A DNA stretch of 64,000 bases from Candidatus Woesearchaeota archaeon (GTDB taxonomy: Archaea; Nanobdellota; Nanobdellia; Woesearchaeales; GW2011-AR15), in contig JAFGJW010000006.1 in NCBI GenBank assembly GCA_016928835.1, positions 244,191 through 308,190 of the forward strand. Direction: 5' to 3'. This document shows positions 43,173 to 52,404 of the stretch, in pieces; positions within the stretch are counted from its first letter, which is position 1; each line of letters begins with the position of its first letter. A model generated the notes under the pieces. It did no database searches. It saw only the letters and a program-made list of their open reading frames with translations, and was not told the DNA's origin. Made by a program: the position numbers and the translations under genes.

Positions 43173-44252
43173 ATGGATATTGAAGAAAGACTCAACCTCA
43201 TTAAAGATGTTGGTGAGGAAATCATCACAGAACAAGACTTGATTAAGCTTCTGAAAGAAAAAAAGAGATTCATTACGTATGATGGTTTTGAACCGTCTGG
43301 TACTAACATACATATTGGCCAGGGCCTATTGAGAGCAATTAATGTAAATAAGATGATAAAGGCCGGGGCCCATTTCAAAATGTTGGTTGCCGACTGGCAC
43401 GGGTGGGCAAACAACAAGATGGGCGGAGATTTGGAAAGGATACAGAAAGTTGGGCAGTTCTATATTGATGTATGGAAAGCTTGTGGTATGGATTTAAAAA
43501 ATGTTGAATTTATTTGGGCTTCTGATTTATTAAACAACAGGGACTATTGGAAAACAGTTATGCAAATTGCCAGAAATTCCACTCTAAAAAGGATTATTAG
43601 GTGTGGTCAAATAATGGGGAGAAGGGAGAATGAAGTGCTACAAGCATCACAGATATTTTATCCATGTATGCAGTGTGCTGATATATTCCATTTAAAGGCC
43701 GACATAACTCAGCTGGGAATGGACCAGCGCAAGGTAAATATGCTGGCACGAGAAATAGGGCCCAAGATAGGCTATTGGAAGCCAGTAGTTGTTAGCCATC
43801 ATATGTTAATGGGTCTGCAGAAACCCGTATCAAAGGAGAAGGATATCCTAGAGAGAACAATAGAACTTAAAATGTCAAAATCAAAGCCGAAAACAGCAAT
43901 ATTTATGACAGACACTAAAGAAGAAATTATAAATAAAATTACAGATGCGTGGTGCCCAGAAAAAGAGGTAAAAGAGAATCCGATACTGGAGTATTGCAGG
44001 TATATCATTTTTGAGAAAGTTGATTCTATTGAGATAAAAAGGCCTGAAAAATGGGGCGGCAATCTAACAATAAAAAGTTATAGACAATTGGAAGAGATCT
44101 ATGAGAAAGGAGAATTGCATCCACTTGATCTTAAAAAGGAAGTTGCTAAAAAAATTAATATGCTTGTTTCACCTGCCAGAGAGCAGATACTGACAAATCC
44201 AAAAACAAAGGAATTATATGAAGAAATAAAAAAGTATGAAGTAACGAGATAA
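43173..44252 (+). CDS. tyrS: Tyrosyl-tRNA synthetase
   Basis: 359 residues, archaeal/eukaryotic type. Class I signatures: HIGQG (near residue 47, the HIGH site) and KMSKS (near 232). 'YDGFEPSG' and 'QLGMDQRKVNMLARE' are tyrosine-site blocks. It charges tRNA-Tyr. The C-terminal domain is short, as usual for archaeal TyrRS. It stands alone, converging with the DUF4190-type gene directly after its stop. Confidence 0.95.
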   Translation: MDIEERLNLIKDVGEEIITEQDLIKLLKEKKRFITYDGFEPSGTNIHIGQGLLRAINVNKMIKAGAHFKMLVADWHGWANNKMGGDLERIQKVGQFYIDVWKACGMDLKNVEFIWASDLLNNRDYWKTVMQIARNSTLKRIIRCGQIMGRRENEVLQASQIFYPCMQCADIFHLKADITQLGMDQRKVNMLAREIGPKIGYWKPVVVSHHMLMGLQKPVSKEKDILERTIELKMSKSKPKTAIFMTDTKEEIINKITDAWCPEKEVKENPILEYCRYIIFEKVDSIEIKRPEKWGGNLTIKSYRQLEEIYEKGELHPLDLKKEVAKKINMLVSPAREQILTNPKTKELYEEIKKYEVTR

Positions 44253-45044
44253 TTAATTTACTATGCCCCTTATATCTCCAACTGCTTTATGTTCTAAAGA
44301 GGTTTCTGTGTTAATATAGTCTATTGTTACTACTGTAGTCAGTTTGGCGCCTTGGTTTCCATTATTACATCCAGTTAATTTAATTCTAAAAACCTGGTTG
44401 TTTCTGACCTCATTCTCTGCAAGATCTAAAAAAGAATCCTCGCCAACTGCAATTTGAGCACTGTTGCATGCGGCTGATGAGATTATGTTAGTTACCTGAA
44501 TTGGGAAGCCGATATTGTTTTTTAACGCCAGTTCTATTGTCTGGGGGGAGACATTTGGTTTATCTATGCAATTGATTCCTGCTGGGAATTCGCATTTCTC
44601 GGGCAGCAACCTGCTTGGATCTAAAATGCCAAAGTATGCAATAATTCCCATTAAAAAGATCACTGTAAAAACCATTCCAAAAGCGCCAATTATCAAGGCT
44701 GCAATAGCCACGCCTTTACCTTTATCTCCACTCTTACTTATTTTAACGAGAGATATAATAGCGAGCAATAAGCCAATAGGAGCGAATAAAAATGCAAAGA
44801 TTAAAGCAACAATCGCAAGTTTGTTTGTCCTCGGGCTCTCGGCCGCTGCACTATCTTCCTTCACTTCTTTCTCCGGTTTTGAGCTATCAAGATCAGGTTC
44901 AGGTGCTTTCAATTCTTTAGAGAACGCAGAACTAATCTCCTCATCGGGCCAGCCTGCTCCAAGCAGTGATTCTCTTATTTTTGTATCAGATAGGCCTGCT
45001 GATTTTGCTTTATCAATATATTCTTTAAGTTTAGGATTCACCAT
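44253..45044 (-). CDS. DUF4190-like membrane protein with UBA-like N-terminus
   Basis: 263 residues. The first 45 residues form a small three-helix motif (LKEYIDKAKSAGLSDTKIRE...GWPDEEISSAF) often found at the N-terminus of archaeal membrane proteins. Two membrane helices (about 75-100 and 110-137) with GLLLAIISLVKISKSGDKGKG between them match DUF4190. The external C-terminal domain (140-263) has three Cys residues. The function is unknown; an envelope role is inferred from topology. Confidence 0.75.
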   Translation of the reverse strand: MVNPKLKEYIDKAKSAGLSDTKIRESLLGAGWPDEEISSAFSKELKAPEPDLDSSKPEKEVKEDSAAAESPRTNKLAIVALIFAFLFAPIGLLLAIISLVKISKSGDKGKGVAIAALIIGAFGMVFTVIFLMGIIAYFGILDPSRLLPEKCEFPAGINCIDKPNVSPQTIELALKNNIGFPIQVTNIISSAACNSAQIAVGEDSFLDLAENEVRNNQVFRIKLTGCNNGNQGAKLTTVVTIDYINTETSLEHKAVGDIRGIVN

Positions 45045-45153
45045 CTTTTTTACCCCAAAACACTATGAAATATTAATTTTTATGATAGAGATTAAGTATA
45101 TATTTGTTTTGGTTTAAGTAAATTTTATTAACTTTCCTCTTTTTAATAATTTA

Positions 45154-46494
45154 ATGCACGAGTATATTAAATATGGTGAAGGTGTGGGCGCACAGTATGT
45201 TGAAATAAAGCATGCTACTTCCCAAAGAGACAATATTGAGATATCAAACAAGCATATAAAAGAGATTTCCTCTGGCATCAATTCTATGCTGGGTGTGAGA
45301 GTTATTTTCAAGGACAGATGGGGGACTGCCTTTTCAAACAAAGATAATATTGAAGAAACAATAAATCAAGCGATAAAAAACGCAAAAGCAAACAAACAAA
45401 AAACAAGGATTGATACGTTCAAGGCAAATAAAAGAAGTTTTAAAACAAAAGTAAAAACTGATCCAGCCAATATTCCTTTTCTGGAGAAACAAAATAGCCT
45501 TCTTAAAATTAATAGAATTAAGAGTGTAACAAATCTCAGCCAACAATATACAGATATTACCAGGAATTTTGGATTCTTCAATTCAGAGGGCTCGGAACTA
45601 AGATGGGATGATAAGATTACGTTTCATATGGTTTCTTCTTCTGCAAAAAAGAACAATCGGATTGAGAACTATTTTGATGTAAAGGCAGAGCACAAAGGAT
45701 ACGAATTAATGGATGATGCTGAGAATTTTTCCTTAGAGATTATGAAAAAATCTGTTGAAATGCTGAGAGCCAGAAATGCCAATGGAGGAACGTATCCTGT
45801 TTTAATAGATCAAAAACTTGGAGGCGTACTCATACATGAAGCTCTTGGTCATGCATGTGAAGCAGATATTGTTCTAAATAACAATTCTGTTTTAGGGAAT
45901 AAATTAAATGAACAAGTTGGAAGTGCTAATTTGAATGTATACGATGCTGGCAATATTATAAATAGCTGGGGCTGGACGCCTTTTGATGATGAAGGGATTC
46001 TTGCCAAAAAAACTCCTTTGATAAGAAAAGGTGTATTGACGAATTTTTTGCATAACAGGGAAACCGCTGCCAAATTCAAAGTTAATCCAACTGGAAATGG
46101 CAGGGCCCAGAGCCCTTCAAATAAAGTAATTCCAAGAATGACAAATACCTTTATTGATAAGGGCGAATCTAGGTTTGATGATATGCTTTCCTCAATAAAA
46201 GAGGGATACTATCTTAAAGGAAGCCTCGGCGGAGAGGTGGAATCTGCATCTGGCCAATTCTTATTCAATGCGCAAGAAGGGTTTTTAATAAAAAACGGCC
46301 AATTAATTAAGAGGGTGAAAGGGGTGTCTTTAACAGGGAATATACTTGAGACGCTAAAAAACATATGTCTAATAGGAGATGACCCATTAATCCATGGGGG
46401 CGGCGCTTGCGGAAAAGCAGAACAATATGTTCTAGCCGGCAATTGGTCGCCACACATCAAGATTAAGAATACTTTGCTCGGTGGTCAAAATTAG
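45154..46494 (+). CDS. tldD: TldD-family metalloprotease
   Basis: 446 residues, normal for TldD. The zinc motif HEALGHACEAD (H-E-x3-H, near residues 229-239) is intact, and the downstream 'GNGRAQSPSNKVIPRMTNT' and 'GEVESASGQFLFNAQEGFLI' blocks are typical. TldD and TldE form a heterodimer that degrades unfolded peptides through a tunnel. The TldE gene overlaps the stop by 14 bases, so the pair is coupled. It is first gene of a four-peptidase operon. Confidence 0.94.
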   Translation: MHEYIKYGEGVGAQYVEIKHATSQRDNIEISNKHIKEISSGINSMLGVRVIFKDRWGTAFSNKDNIEETINQAIKNAKANKQKTRIDTFKANKRSFKTKVKTDPANIPFLEKQNSLLKINRIKSVTNLSQQYTDITRNFGFFNSEGSELRWDDKITFHMVSSSAKKNNRIENYFDVKAEHKGYELMDDAENFSLEIMKKSVEMLRARNANGGTYPVLIDQKLGGVLIHEALGHACEADIVLNNNSVLGNKLNEQVGSANLNVYDAGNIINSWGWTPFDDEGILAKKTPLIRKGVLTNFLHNRETAAKFKVNPTGNGRAQSPSNKVIPRMTNTFIDKGESRFDDMLSSIKEGYYLKGSLGGEVESASGQFLFNAQEGFLIKNGQLIKRVKGVSLTGNILETLKNICLIGDDPLIHGGGACGKAEQYVLAGNWSPHIKIKNTLLGGQN

Positions 46495-47788
46495 GCACAT
46501 AATTAATTATCTGAAAAGAAAATCAGATGGGTGGGAGGTTTATTTAAGAGAGGGCAGTTTACTCAACATGGAGGTAATTAATAATAAGATTGATTTTGTG
46601 TCATCTGGAAGAAAAACTGGCTTAGGTGTAAGTGTTATTAAGGATAAGAGGCTTGGATTTTCATATACAGACAATATTGAAAAATATAAAGAATGCATAG
46701 ATAAAGCGAGGGAGATAGCTGCTCTTAACAAACCTGATGAATATAGTTTTGCAAAAAAAAATGAAATTAAACATAAGGAACTTTATTCCAGAAAGCTCTA
46801 TGAATACACCAGAGAAGATGTCTGTGAGTATTATGAAAACTTCATTCAAAACCTCAAATCAACAAACAAAGGCATTAATGTTCTTTCTTCCGTGTATAAC
46901 AGAGCAATATCCAATAGACACATAATCAATTCTGAAGGTATTAACCTAAAAGAAAAATCAGTTCAAAATACTGTTTCTTTTGGCTCAATTAAGTTGGATA
47001 AGATAAATTATACTGCAAGTTATGCTGACATAAAACCATTAAGTCCGGAAAAAGGGAGGGAGTTTGGTGAAAGAATAATTGAATTACAGAATAAAAAAGA
47101 TATTAAAACAGGGAAAATGCAATTGCTACTTAACCAGGATGCTCTCGGCGCATTATTAAGCGGATTTATTAACGCGTCCTGCAACGGAGAAAATGTTCTA
47201 AGGAAAAACTCAGTCTTTGTTAATAAACTAGAAAGCAAGGTTACCAGTAACAAGCTCTCAATAGAAGATAATGGTATAAAGCAAGGTCTGTTTAATACCT
47301 GGGGCTTTGATGATGAAGGCACATCTTCTCAAAGAACAGTTCTCATTAAAAAAGGCGTATTAAAAAATATTATGCATAATCTCTACACAGCCAGCAAACT
47401 GGATGAAGACAGCACAGGTAATGCTATTAGAACTCCTTACAGCAGGCCAGAGATTGGCACAACAAATTTAATAGTCAGAGAAGGAAGCAAAAAAGATTTA
47501 TTGCCTGAGATGGATTATGGGATATATGTAAAAGGTTTAATGGGGCTCCATACTATGAATACAATGACAGGCGATTTCTCGCTCACTGTCAGCGAAGGCC
47601 ATTTTGTAGAAAATGGCCAGAAGAAATATCCTCTAAAAAATACGATGCTCTCTGGCAACATACTCGGGCTTCTAAATTGTGTAGAGCTAATCGGCAGGGA
47701 TGCGCGCCACGTTTATGATATAAGCTGCTCCGGAACATATGTCCCAAGCATCTTATTTTCAGAAGCGCAAATTGTTGGAAAAGAATGA
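46481..47788 (+). CDS. tldE: TldE/PmbA-family protein
   Basis: 435 residues from a GTG start inside the end of tldD. The overall fold matches TldD, with 'NTWGFDDEGTSSQRTVLIKKGVLKNIMHNLYTA' and 'GLMGLHTMNTMTGDFSLTVSEGHFVENG'. It lacks the H-E-x3-H zinc motif, as expected for the non-catalytic TldE partner. The next gene overlaps by 4 bases. Confidence 0.93.
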   Translation: MVKIRHIINYLKRKSDGWEVYLREGSLLNMEVINNKIDFVSSGRKTGLGVSVIKDKRLGFSYTDNIEKYKECIDKAREIAALNKPDEYSFAKKNEIKHKELYSRKLYEYTREDVCEYYENFIQNLKSTNKGINVLSSVYNRAISNRHIINSEGINLKEKSVQNTVSFGSIKLDKINYTASYADIKPLSPEKGREFGERIIELQNKKDIKTGKMQLLLNQDALGALLSGFINASCNGENVLRKNSVFVNKLESKVTSNKLSIEDNGIKQGLFNTWGFDDEGTSSQRTVLIKKGVLKNIMHNLYTASKLDEDSTGNAIRTPYSRPEIGTTNLIVREGSKKDLLPEMDYGIYVKGLMGLHTMNTMTGDFSLTVSEGHFVENGQKKYPLKNTMLSGNILGLLNCVELIGRDARHVYDISCSGTYVPSILFSEAQIVGKE

Positions 47789-48834
47789 GACTAAAAAAAT
47801 TTCAAAAGCGACTTAAACAGATGCAAATTCCTGTCGCAATAATACTTAATATCAACTCGATAAATCCGAATGTGCTCTATTTATGTGGGTATAGAGGGCA
47901 TGGCGCATTAATAGTGCCCTGCAATAAAAAACCATTTATCATCGCTGGACGCAGAGATTATGAAAAAGCAACAAAGACCCATATAACAGCGTATAAGTGC
48001 GAGAATAAACTGTTTGATTTTTTAGCCCAGATTCTCAGAAGAAAAAGATTAATAAGTAAAAAAACCGGGCTGGATATGGCTCACCTTTCTCTACTTAATT
48101 TCACAAAGCTAAAAAAGTCAGTTAAAGCACAGTATTACGATGTGAGTGAAACTTGCAGTGAGTTAAGAATGTTTAAAGATGATACTGAGATAAGATACAT
48201 CAAAAAAGCATGCAGTGTCACAGACAAAGTATTTTCAAGAATTGTAGACAATTTTAATTTTAAACACGAAAATGAATTAAAGTTGTTTATTGAGATTGAG
48301 ATTAAAAAGAAGGGTTGCGAGCTGGCATTTCCACCAATAGTTGCCTCTGGAAAAAGCGGCAGTAATCCTCACTATGACGAATCTGGAAGAATTAAAAGTG
48401 GGTTTTTAATTCTTGATTTTGGCGCTAAGTACAAAGATTATTGCTCTGATATGACCCGCACCATGTATGTCGGTAAACCAAACATCAAAGAGAAAAGACT
48501 GTATAATTTAGTAAAACAAATTCAGGAGGATTGCATAAAAAATATTAAAGAGAACATAGAATATTCAGAGCTAGCTAATTTGGCATGGAACTCTTTCGGC
48601 AAATATAAAAAATATTTCATACATGGTCTTGGTCATGGACTTGGTTTAGAGATACACGAATTACCAAATATAAATGAAGAAGAAAGAAGAAAACTCAAAA
48701 ATCACACCGTATTCACCATAGAGCCGGGCTTATATTTTAAAAACAGATTTGGCATTAGGATTGAAGATACAATTCTTATGAGTAAGAGAGCAATAACTCT
48801 AACAAGATCAAGTAAAAAATTATTAGTTGTATAA
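47785..48834 (+). CDS. M24-family Xaa-Pro peptidase
   Basis: 349 residues with a short creatinase-like N-domain (1-115) and the pita-bread catalytic domain. Metal ligands are visible: Asp in LILDFGAKYKDYCSDMTRTMY (near 210-222, both Asp), His in HGLGHGLGLEIHE (near 280-290), Glu in FTIEPGLYF (near 314) and Glu in GIRIEDTIL (near 327). It should remove residues before proline from peptides. It overlaps tldE by 4 bases and is followed after 9 bases by the M29-like gene with a GGTGAGAG ribosome site. Confidence 0.93.
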   Translation: MRLKKFQKRLKQMQIPVAIILNINSINPNVLYLCGYRGHGALIVPCNKKPFIIAGRRDYEKATKTHITAYKCENKLFDFLAQILRRKRLISKKTGLDMAHLSLLNFTKLKKSVKAQYYDVSETCSELRMFKDDTEIRYIKKACSVTDKVFSRIVDNFNFKHENELKLFIEIEIKKKGCELAFPPIVASGKSGSNPHYDESGRIKSGFLILDFGAKYKDYCSDMTRTMYVGKPNIKEKRLYNLVKQIQEDCIKNIKENIEYSELANLAWNSFGKYKKYFIHGLGHGLGLEIHELPNINEEERRKLKNHTVFTIEPGLYFKNRFGIRIEDTILMSKRAITLTRSSKKLLVV

Positions 48835-48843
48835 GGTGAGAGA

Positions 48844-50598
48844 ATGAGATATAACATTAAAAAATTTGACGCGGCTGTCAGATACTATAAGAAGAATCTT
48901 GCGCAGGAAGAATCTAAGAATCTTTTTGTATATGGAGAAATAAACGAAGCAGCATTTTTTTCAATAGCCCCCTTATCAAGAGCAGTACATGAGCTAAACA
49001 AAGACCTTAACATATATTTCTATCAAAATTCAGAAACGGTTGATGCATTGTTTAGGGTATGGGCAACATATGCAAAGATGAAATCGGCTGTAGATAACGA
49101 AGCAACAAGTGCCTTAAAGCTGTTTCTTGACGAAGTAGAAAAAAAAACCAATACGTTCTCCAAGATATTTAAGAAACCGGGATTAATCCTCAGATTATCC
49201 AATAATAAATTTGCATGTGACAACAAAGAGCTTGATTTGTGTCCTGGTTGGTTTGTCCCCTACAAAAGTGATAAACTAAAAGAGACTTCCCAAAAAATAA
49301 TTAAAGAAGTCTTTAATCTAAAAGGTGGCGAGAGGTTTGGTATTGGTTTTGAACTAATTCCAGACAAAGATTTTCTAGAGAATCCTATAGAAGATTATCT
49401 GGACTCTTTTGCCATATGTTTCTCTATGTGCTTTGTATCTCAAGAGATTGCCTCTTCAATAACACTAAGTTCATCCACAAAGAGAAAGAGTATGAGGATG
49501 CCTCCAGAAAGAGTTGCCGAGCTTTTAACAACATTATCCGGACTAGAACTTGAGAAAGAGATTGATGAGCCAGTTTTTCAATTCTATAAATCTCTATCTA
49601 ATGTCCTCAAACTAAGCACAATTAAAAACAATGATGCTGTTTTTTATACAAGGGGTAAAGGTTACTATGGAAAACACTATTTTGGAGAAACAATAGGTTA
49701 TCCAACAAAAAATAAAAAAAGCAGATGGAACTATCCAAGCGGCATCATCTATAAGTTCCCTTGGTACCCCCAAACAAAAGATGAAGAAAGAGATCCAATA
49801 GCCAGAGTAGGATTTACTGAAACGCCTCCGCTAGATGTTTTCATAGATAGTGTCAACATAGATTATAACGAGATGCGCAACAAGAATAAAAAGATAAGTG
49901 AGATAATTGAGGGATGTGAAAAAATTGTTGTTGCGAGCAAAGATAAAAGCAATTTTGAAGTGGATTTAATTAAAGGGGATGGAACAAGAAGAGAAGTCAA
50001 AGGGAGCGATTCTGATGTAAGGAATAAAATAGACCCAAGATATTTAACACATGGCCTGAAGGTTGGGATGATGGCAAACATCCCGGGCGGAGAATCTTTT
50101 TTAACCCCGGAAAATGTCAAAGGAAAAATTATTGGTGATGTTGTTATTTCAATTGATAAAAGCTATCGGTTGAATACTAATGAACCAATAGTAATCGAAG
50201 CCAGTGAAAAAGGTTATAAGATTTTGAGTGGAAATAAAGAAATTCTTAAAAAGATAGAACAAAAGAAAAAAGAGGCTTGGCTCACAATATTGGAACAGGA
50301 AAAAAATAAGAGTCTGCCCCTAGAAATAGTTGAACTTAAGAAAAAGAATTTCAACAACATTGGTGAGTTTGCAATTAACACAAATCCCAATGCCAGGCTG
50401 TGTGATTATCTAATAATAAATGAAAAGATTGCCAATATGATTCACATTGCACTCGGTTCTGGATTCGAACCAGACAAAGCAACAGAATACCATATGGATA
50501 TTGTTATTGATTCACCGAAACAAAGGTTGGATATTTATGGTAAAGACAAAGAAGGGACTAAGCATTGGATCATTAAACAAGGCAATTTTGTTGTGTAA
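48844..50598 (+). CDS. Divergent M29 (aminopeptidase T)-like metallopeptidase
   Basis: 584 residues, longer than the usual 370-410 of M29. The C-terminal part keeps the family's key blocks: NIPGGESFLTPE (Glu near 416), 'IGEFAINTNPNARLCDY' (second Glu), 'MIHIALGSG' (His) and YHMDIVIDSP (His-x-Asp). These are the cobalt/zinc ligands of aminopeptidase T. The N-terminal 350 residues are poorly conserved and contain a long insertion. It is the last gene of the TldD/TldE/M24 operon. Family likely, activity not proven by sequence. Confidence 0.75.
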   Translation: MRYNIKKFDAAVRYYKKNLAQEESKNLFVYGEINEAAFFSIAPLSRAVHELNKDLNIYFYQNSETVDALFRVWATYAKMKSAVDNEATSALKLFLDEVEKKTNTFSKIFKKPGLILRLSNNKFACDNKELDLCPGWFVPYKSDKLKETSQKIIKEVFNLKGGERFGIGFELIPDKDFLENPIEDYLDSFAICFSMCFVSQEIASSITLSSSTKRKSMRMPPERVAELLTTLSGLELEKEIDEPVFQFYKSLSNVLKLSTIKNNDAVFYTRGKGYYGKHYFGETIGYPTKNKKSRWNYPSGIIYKFPWYPQTKDEERDPIARVGFTETPPLDVFIDSVNIDYNEMRNKNKKISEIIEGCEKIVVASKDKSNFEVDLIKGDGTRREVKGSDSDVRNKIDPRYLTHGLKVGMMANIPGGESFLTPENVKGKIIGDVVISIDKSYRLNTNEPIVIEASEKGYKILSGNKEILKKIEQKKKEAWLTILEQEKNKSLPLEIVELKKKNFNNIGEFAINTNPNARLCDYLIINEKIANMIHIALGSGFEPDKATEYHMDIVIDSPKQRLDIYGKDKEGTKHWIIKQGNFVV

Positions 50599-50610
50599 CT
50601 GTTATGGGAA

Positions 50611-50620
50611 TATTTATAAA
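50611..50620 (+). promoter_or_regulatory. TATA box of the RDD gene
   Basis: TATTTATAAA about 28 bases before the ATG at 50643, in the short gap after the M29-like gene. It suggests that the RDD gene has its own leaderless or near-leaderless transcript. Confidence 0.5.
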
Positions 50621-50642
50621 GTTATAATAATGAATCAGTAAA

Positions 50643-51101
50643 ATGGAAACCGAGAAAGAGTTAAGGTATGCTGGTTTTTGGATTAGGTTTGCTGCATTTT
50701 TACTGGATTATATTATTTTGATGATCCCTAATTTCATTATAAGTTTGCCGTTTGCGGTTTTACAGTTATTTTTTGCATCAGGCGATTCTTTAGAGCAACA
50801 ACTAGTTGTCTTTCTTTTTGGAATGGCAAGGGCAACATTAATCATGTTGGTTGACTGTTTATATTTCTCAATTATGGAAAGTTCTAAATATCAAGCAACA
50901 TTGGGCAAACTGATTGTTGGTGTCAAAGTTGTTGATATCAAAGGCACAAGACTCAGTTTTTGGAGAGCGCTGGGGAGATATTTTAGTAAGTTCTTATCAT
51001 GGATTACTCTTGGTGTTGGAATGGTAATAATAGCATTTACTAAAAAGAAACAAGGGCTTCATGACATGGTTGCTCAGACGTATGTTGTCTATAAAAAATA
51101 A
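50643..51101 (+). CDS. RDD-family membrane protein
   Basis: 152 residues with three membrane helices. The family's Arg and Asp pattern is visible: AGFWIRFAAFLLDYIIL (Arg near 15, Asp near 21) and the loop 'QATLGKLIVGVKVVDIKGTRLSFWRALGRYFSK'. RDD proteins are widespread and of mixed or unknown transport function. It lies between the peptidase operon and PAN, with separate promoters. Confidence 0.9.
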   Translation: METEKELRYAGFWIRFAAFLLDYIILMIPNFIISLPFAVLQLFFASGDSLEQQLVVFLFGMARATLIMLVDCLYFSIMESSKYQATLGKLIVGVKVVDIKGTRLSFWRALGRYFSKFLSWITLGVGMVIIAFTKKKQGLHDMVAQTYVVYKK

Positions 51102-51149
51102 AAATTTTGTTCCACAAGATTTATTAAGACCCTGCTATTCTCACATCTC

Positions 51150-52295
51150 ATGAAAGTGAACAGCAAAGAAGAGATTTCTAATATCATGTTCACTTATTCC
51201 TCAAATATCAGCGAGTTGGAGGAAGAGAACAGTCTTCTCAGGGAAACAGTTAACCAGCTAAAAAATGAATTAGACAGGTTCAGGACACCCCCATTAATGT
51301 TATGTGAGATAAAAGATATTAAGGGCAGAAATGCTATTATCAGACTTCCAAATGGCAATCAATTCTTTGTCTGTATCTCAGAGATATGCCAGAAGCTTAC
51401 GCCGGGAGACTCTGTCCTTGTTGACCAAAAAAATCTAAACATAATCAGAAGATTTTCAACAACAAGGAGCTTCAATGTTGAAAGATTTGTTATCTTAGAA
51501 AAACCAATTGTCTCTTTTAAGGATATTGGAGGATTAGATGAGCAAATAGAGGAGATAAAAGAAGTTGTTGAGCTACCTTTAAAAAATCCCCAGCTGTTCG
51601 TGGAAGTGGGCATTCATCCGCCAAAAGGCATATTGCTACATGGTCCGCCAGGAACAGGAAAGACTCTTCTGGCAAAGGCTGTGGCAAATTCGACAGACAG
51701 TACTTTTATTGAGATTGTTGCTTCTGAGCTTGTCCAGAAGTTTATCGGTGAGGGCGCAAAGCTGGTTAAAGAGATATTTGAATTAGCCAGAGAAAAGGCG
51801 CCCAGCATCGTATTTATTGATGAGCTTGATGCCCTAGCTTCAAGAAGGATAGAAGTTGGAACCTCTGGGGAGAGAGAAGTACAACGAACCTTTATGCAAT
51901 TACTTGCCGAGATAGATGGGTTTAAGCATCTGGGAAATGTTAAAATCATTGGTTGTACCAATAGAAAAGACATTCTTGATCCTGCTGTAATAAGGCCAGG
52001 CAGATTAGATAGGTTAATACATGTACCATTACCAAATAAAGAGGGCGTAGTAGAGATATTTAAGATTCACACAAAGAATATGACGCTTGAAGAAGGCATT
52101 GACTTTGACAATATCCACAAACAAATGATTGAATTTTCTGGTGCAGATATTAAAGCTGTGTGTACTGAAGCAGGCTATTTTGCCATCCGTGAGAACCGTA
52201 TTAAGATTAAGGAAAGCGACTTTATTAATAGTATAAAAAAACTTAAGAAAGAAGAGGAACTTGAAAGCCAGGAATTTATTAATATGTTTGGATAA
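51150..52295 (+). CDS. pan: Proteasome-activating nucleotidase (PAN)
   Basis: 381 residues. An N-terminal coiled coil (about 12-50) and an OB domain (55-115) come before the AAA core. Walker A is GPPGTGKT (near 166), Walker B is IVFIDELDAL (near 220), and the second region is 'GCTNRKDILDPAVIRPGRLDR' with arginine fingers. It unfolds proteins for the 20S proteasome. The C-terminus ends NMFG, so the gate-opening HbYX motif is present only as a variant with Phe in place of Tyr. A TATA-like sequence lies in the gap before it. Confidence 0.93.
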   Translation: MKVNSKEEISNIMFTYSSNISELEEENSLLRETVNQLKNELDRFRTPPLMLCEIKDIKGRNAIIRLPNGNQFFVCISEICQKLTPGDSVLVDQKNLNIIRRFSTTRSFNVERFVILEKPIVSFKDIGGLDEQIEEIKEVVELPLKNPQLFVEVGIHPPKGILLHGPPGTGKTLLAKAVANSTDSTFIEIVASELVQKFIGEGAKLVKEIFELAREKAPSIVFIDELDALASRRIEVGTSGEREVQRTFMQLLAEIDGFKHLGNVKIIGCTNRKDILDPAVIRPGRLDRLIHVPLPNKEGVVEIFKIHTKNMTLEEGIDFDNIHKQMIEFSGADIKAVCTEAGYFAIRENRIKIKESDFINSIKKLKKEEELESQEFINMFG

Positions 52296-52298
52296 TTA

Positions 52299-52308
52299 TT
52301 TATAAATA
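52299..52308 (+). promoter_or_regulatory. TATA box of candidate C/D sRNA
   Basis: TTTATAAATA lies right after the PAN stop. Its usual start point, 22-27 bases downstream, falls at about 52326-52331, exactly where the sRNA terminal stem begins. Confidence 0.5.
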
Positions 52309-52325
52309 ACAATTTTTCTAATGGT

Positions 52326-52403
52326 TGTGCGTGCAATGAGAGAAGTGAACACCAATTGAGGAGAAATCCAATGAAAGACGGATGTAACTGCCGAGCATGC
52401 ACA
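52326..52403 (+). ncRNA. Candidate C/D-box guide sRNA
   Basis: A 78-nt unit fills the gap between pan and trm5. Its ends form a 9-bp stem TGTGCGTGC/GCATGCACA (one G-U). Inside are box C-like ATGAGAG (52336-52342), D'-like TTGA (52356-52359), C'-like ATGAAAG (52371-52377) and D-like CCGA (52391-52394). The two guide spaces (C to D', C' to D) are both 13 nt. The GA pairs needed for kink-turns are kept, but the boxes are not perfect (consensus RUGAUGA and CUGA). A TATA box is at the right distance. It would direct 2'-O-methylation. The alternative reading is a 34-codon CxCxxC mini-gene starting at 52371 behind a GGAG. Confidence 0.4.
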
Positions 52404-52404
52404 T

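Noticed and set aside
50456-50480. tRNA T-arm-like string GGATTCGAACC
   Set aside because: It lies within the M29-like coding sequence and no other cloverleaf arm surrounds it.
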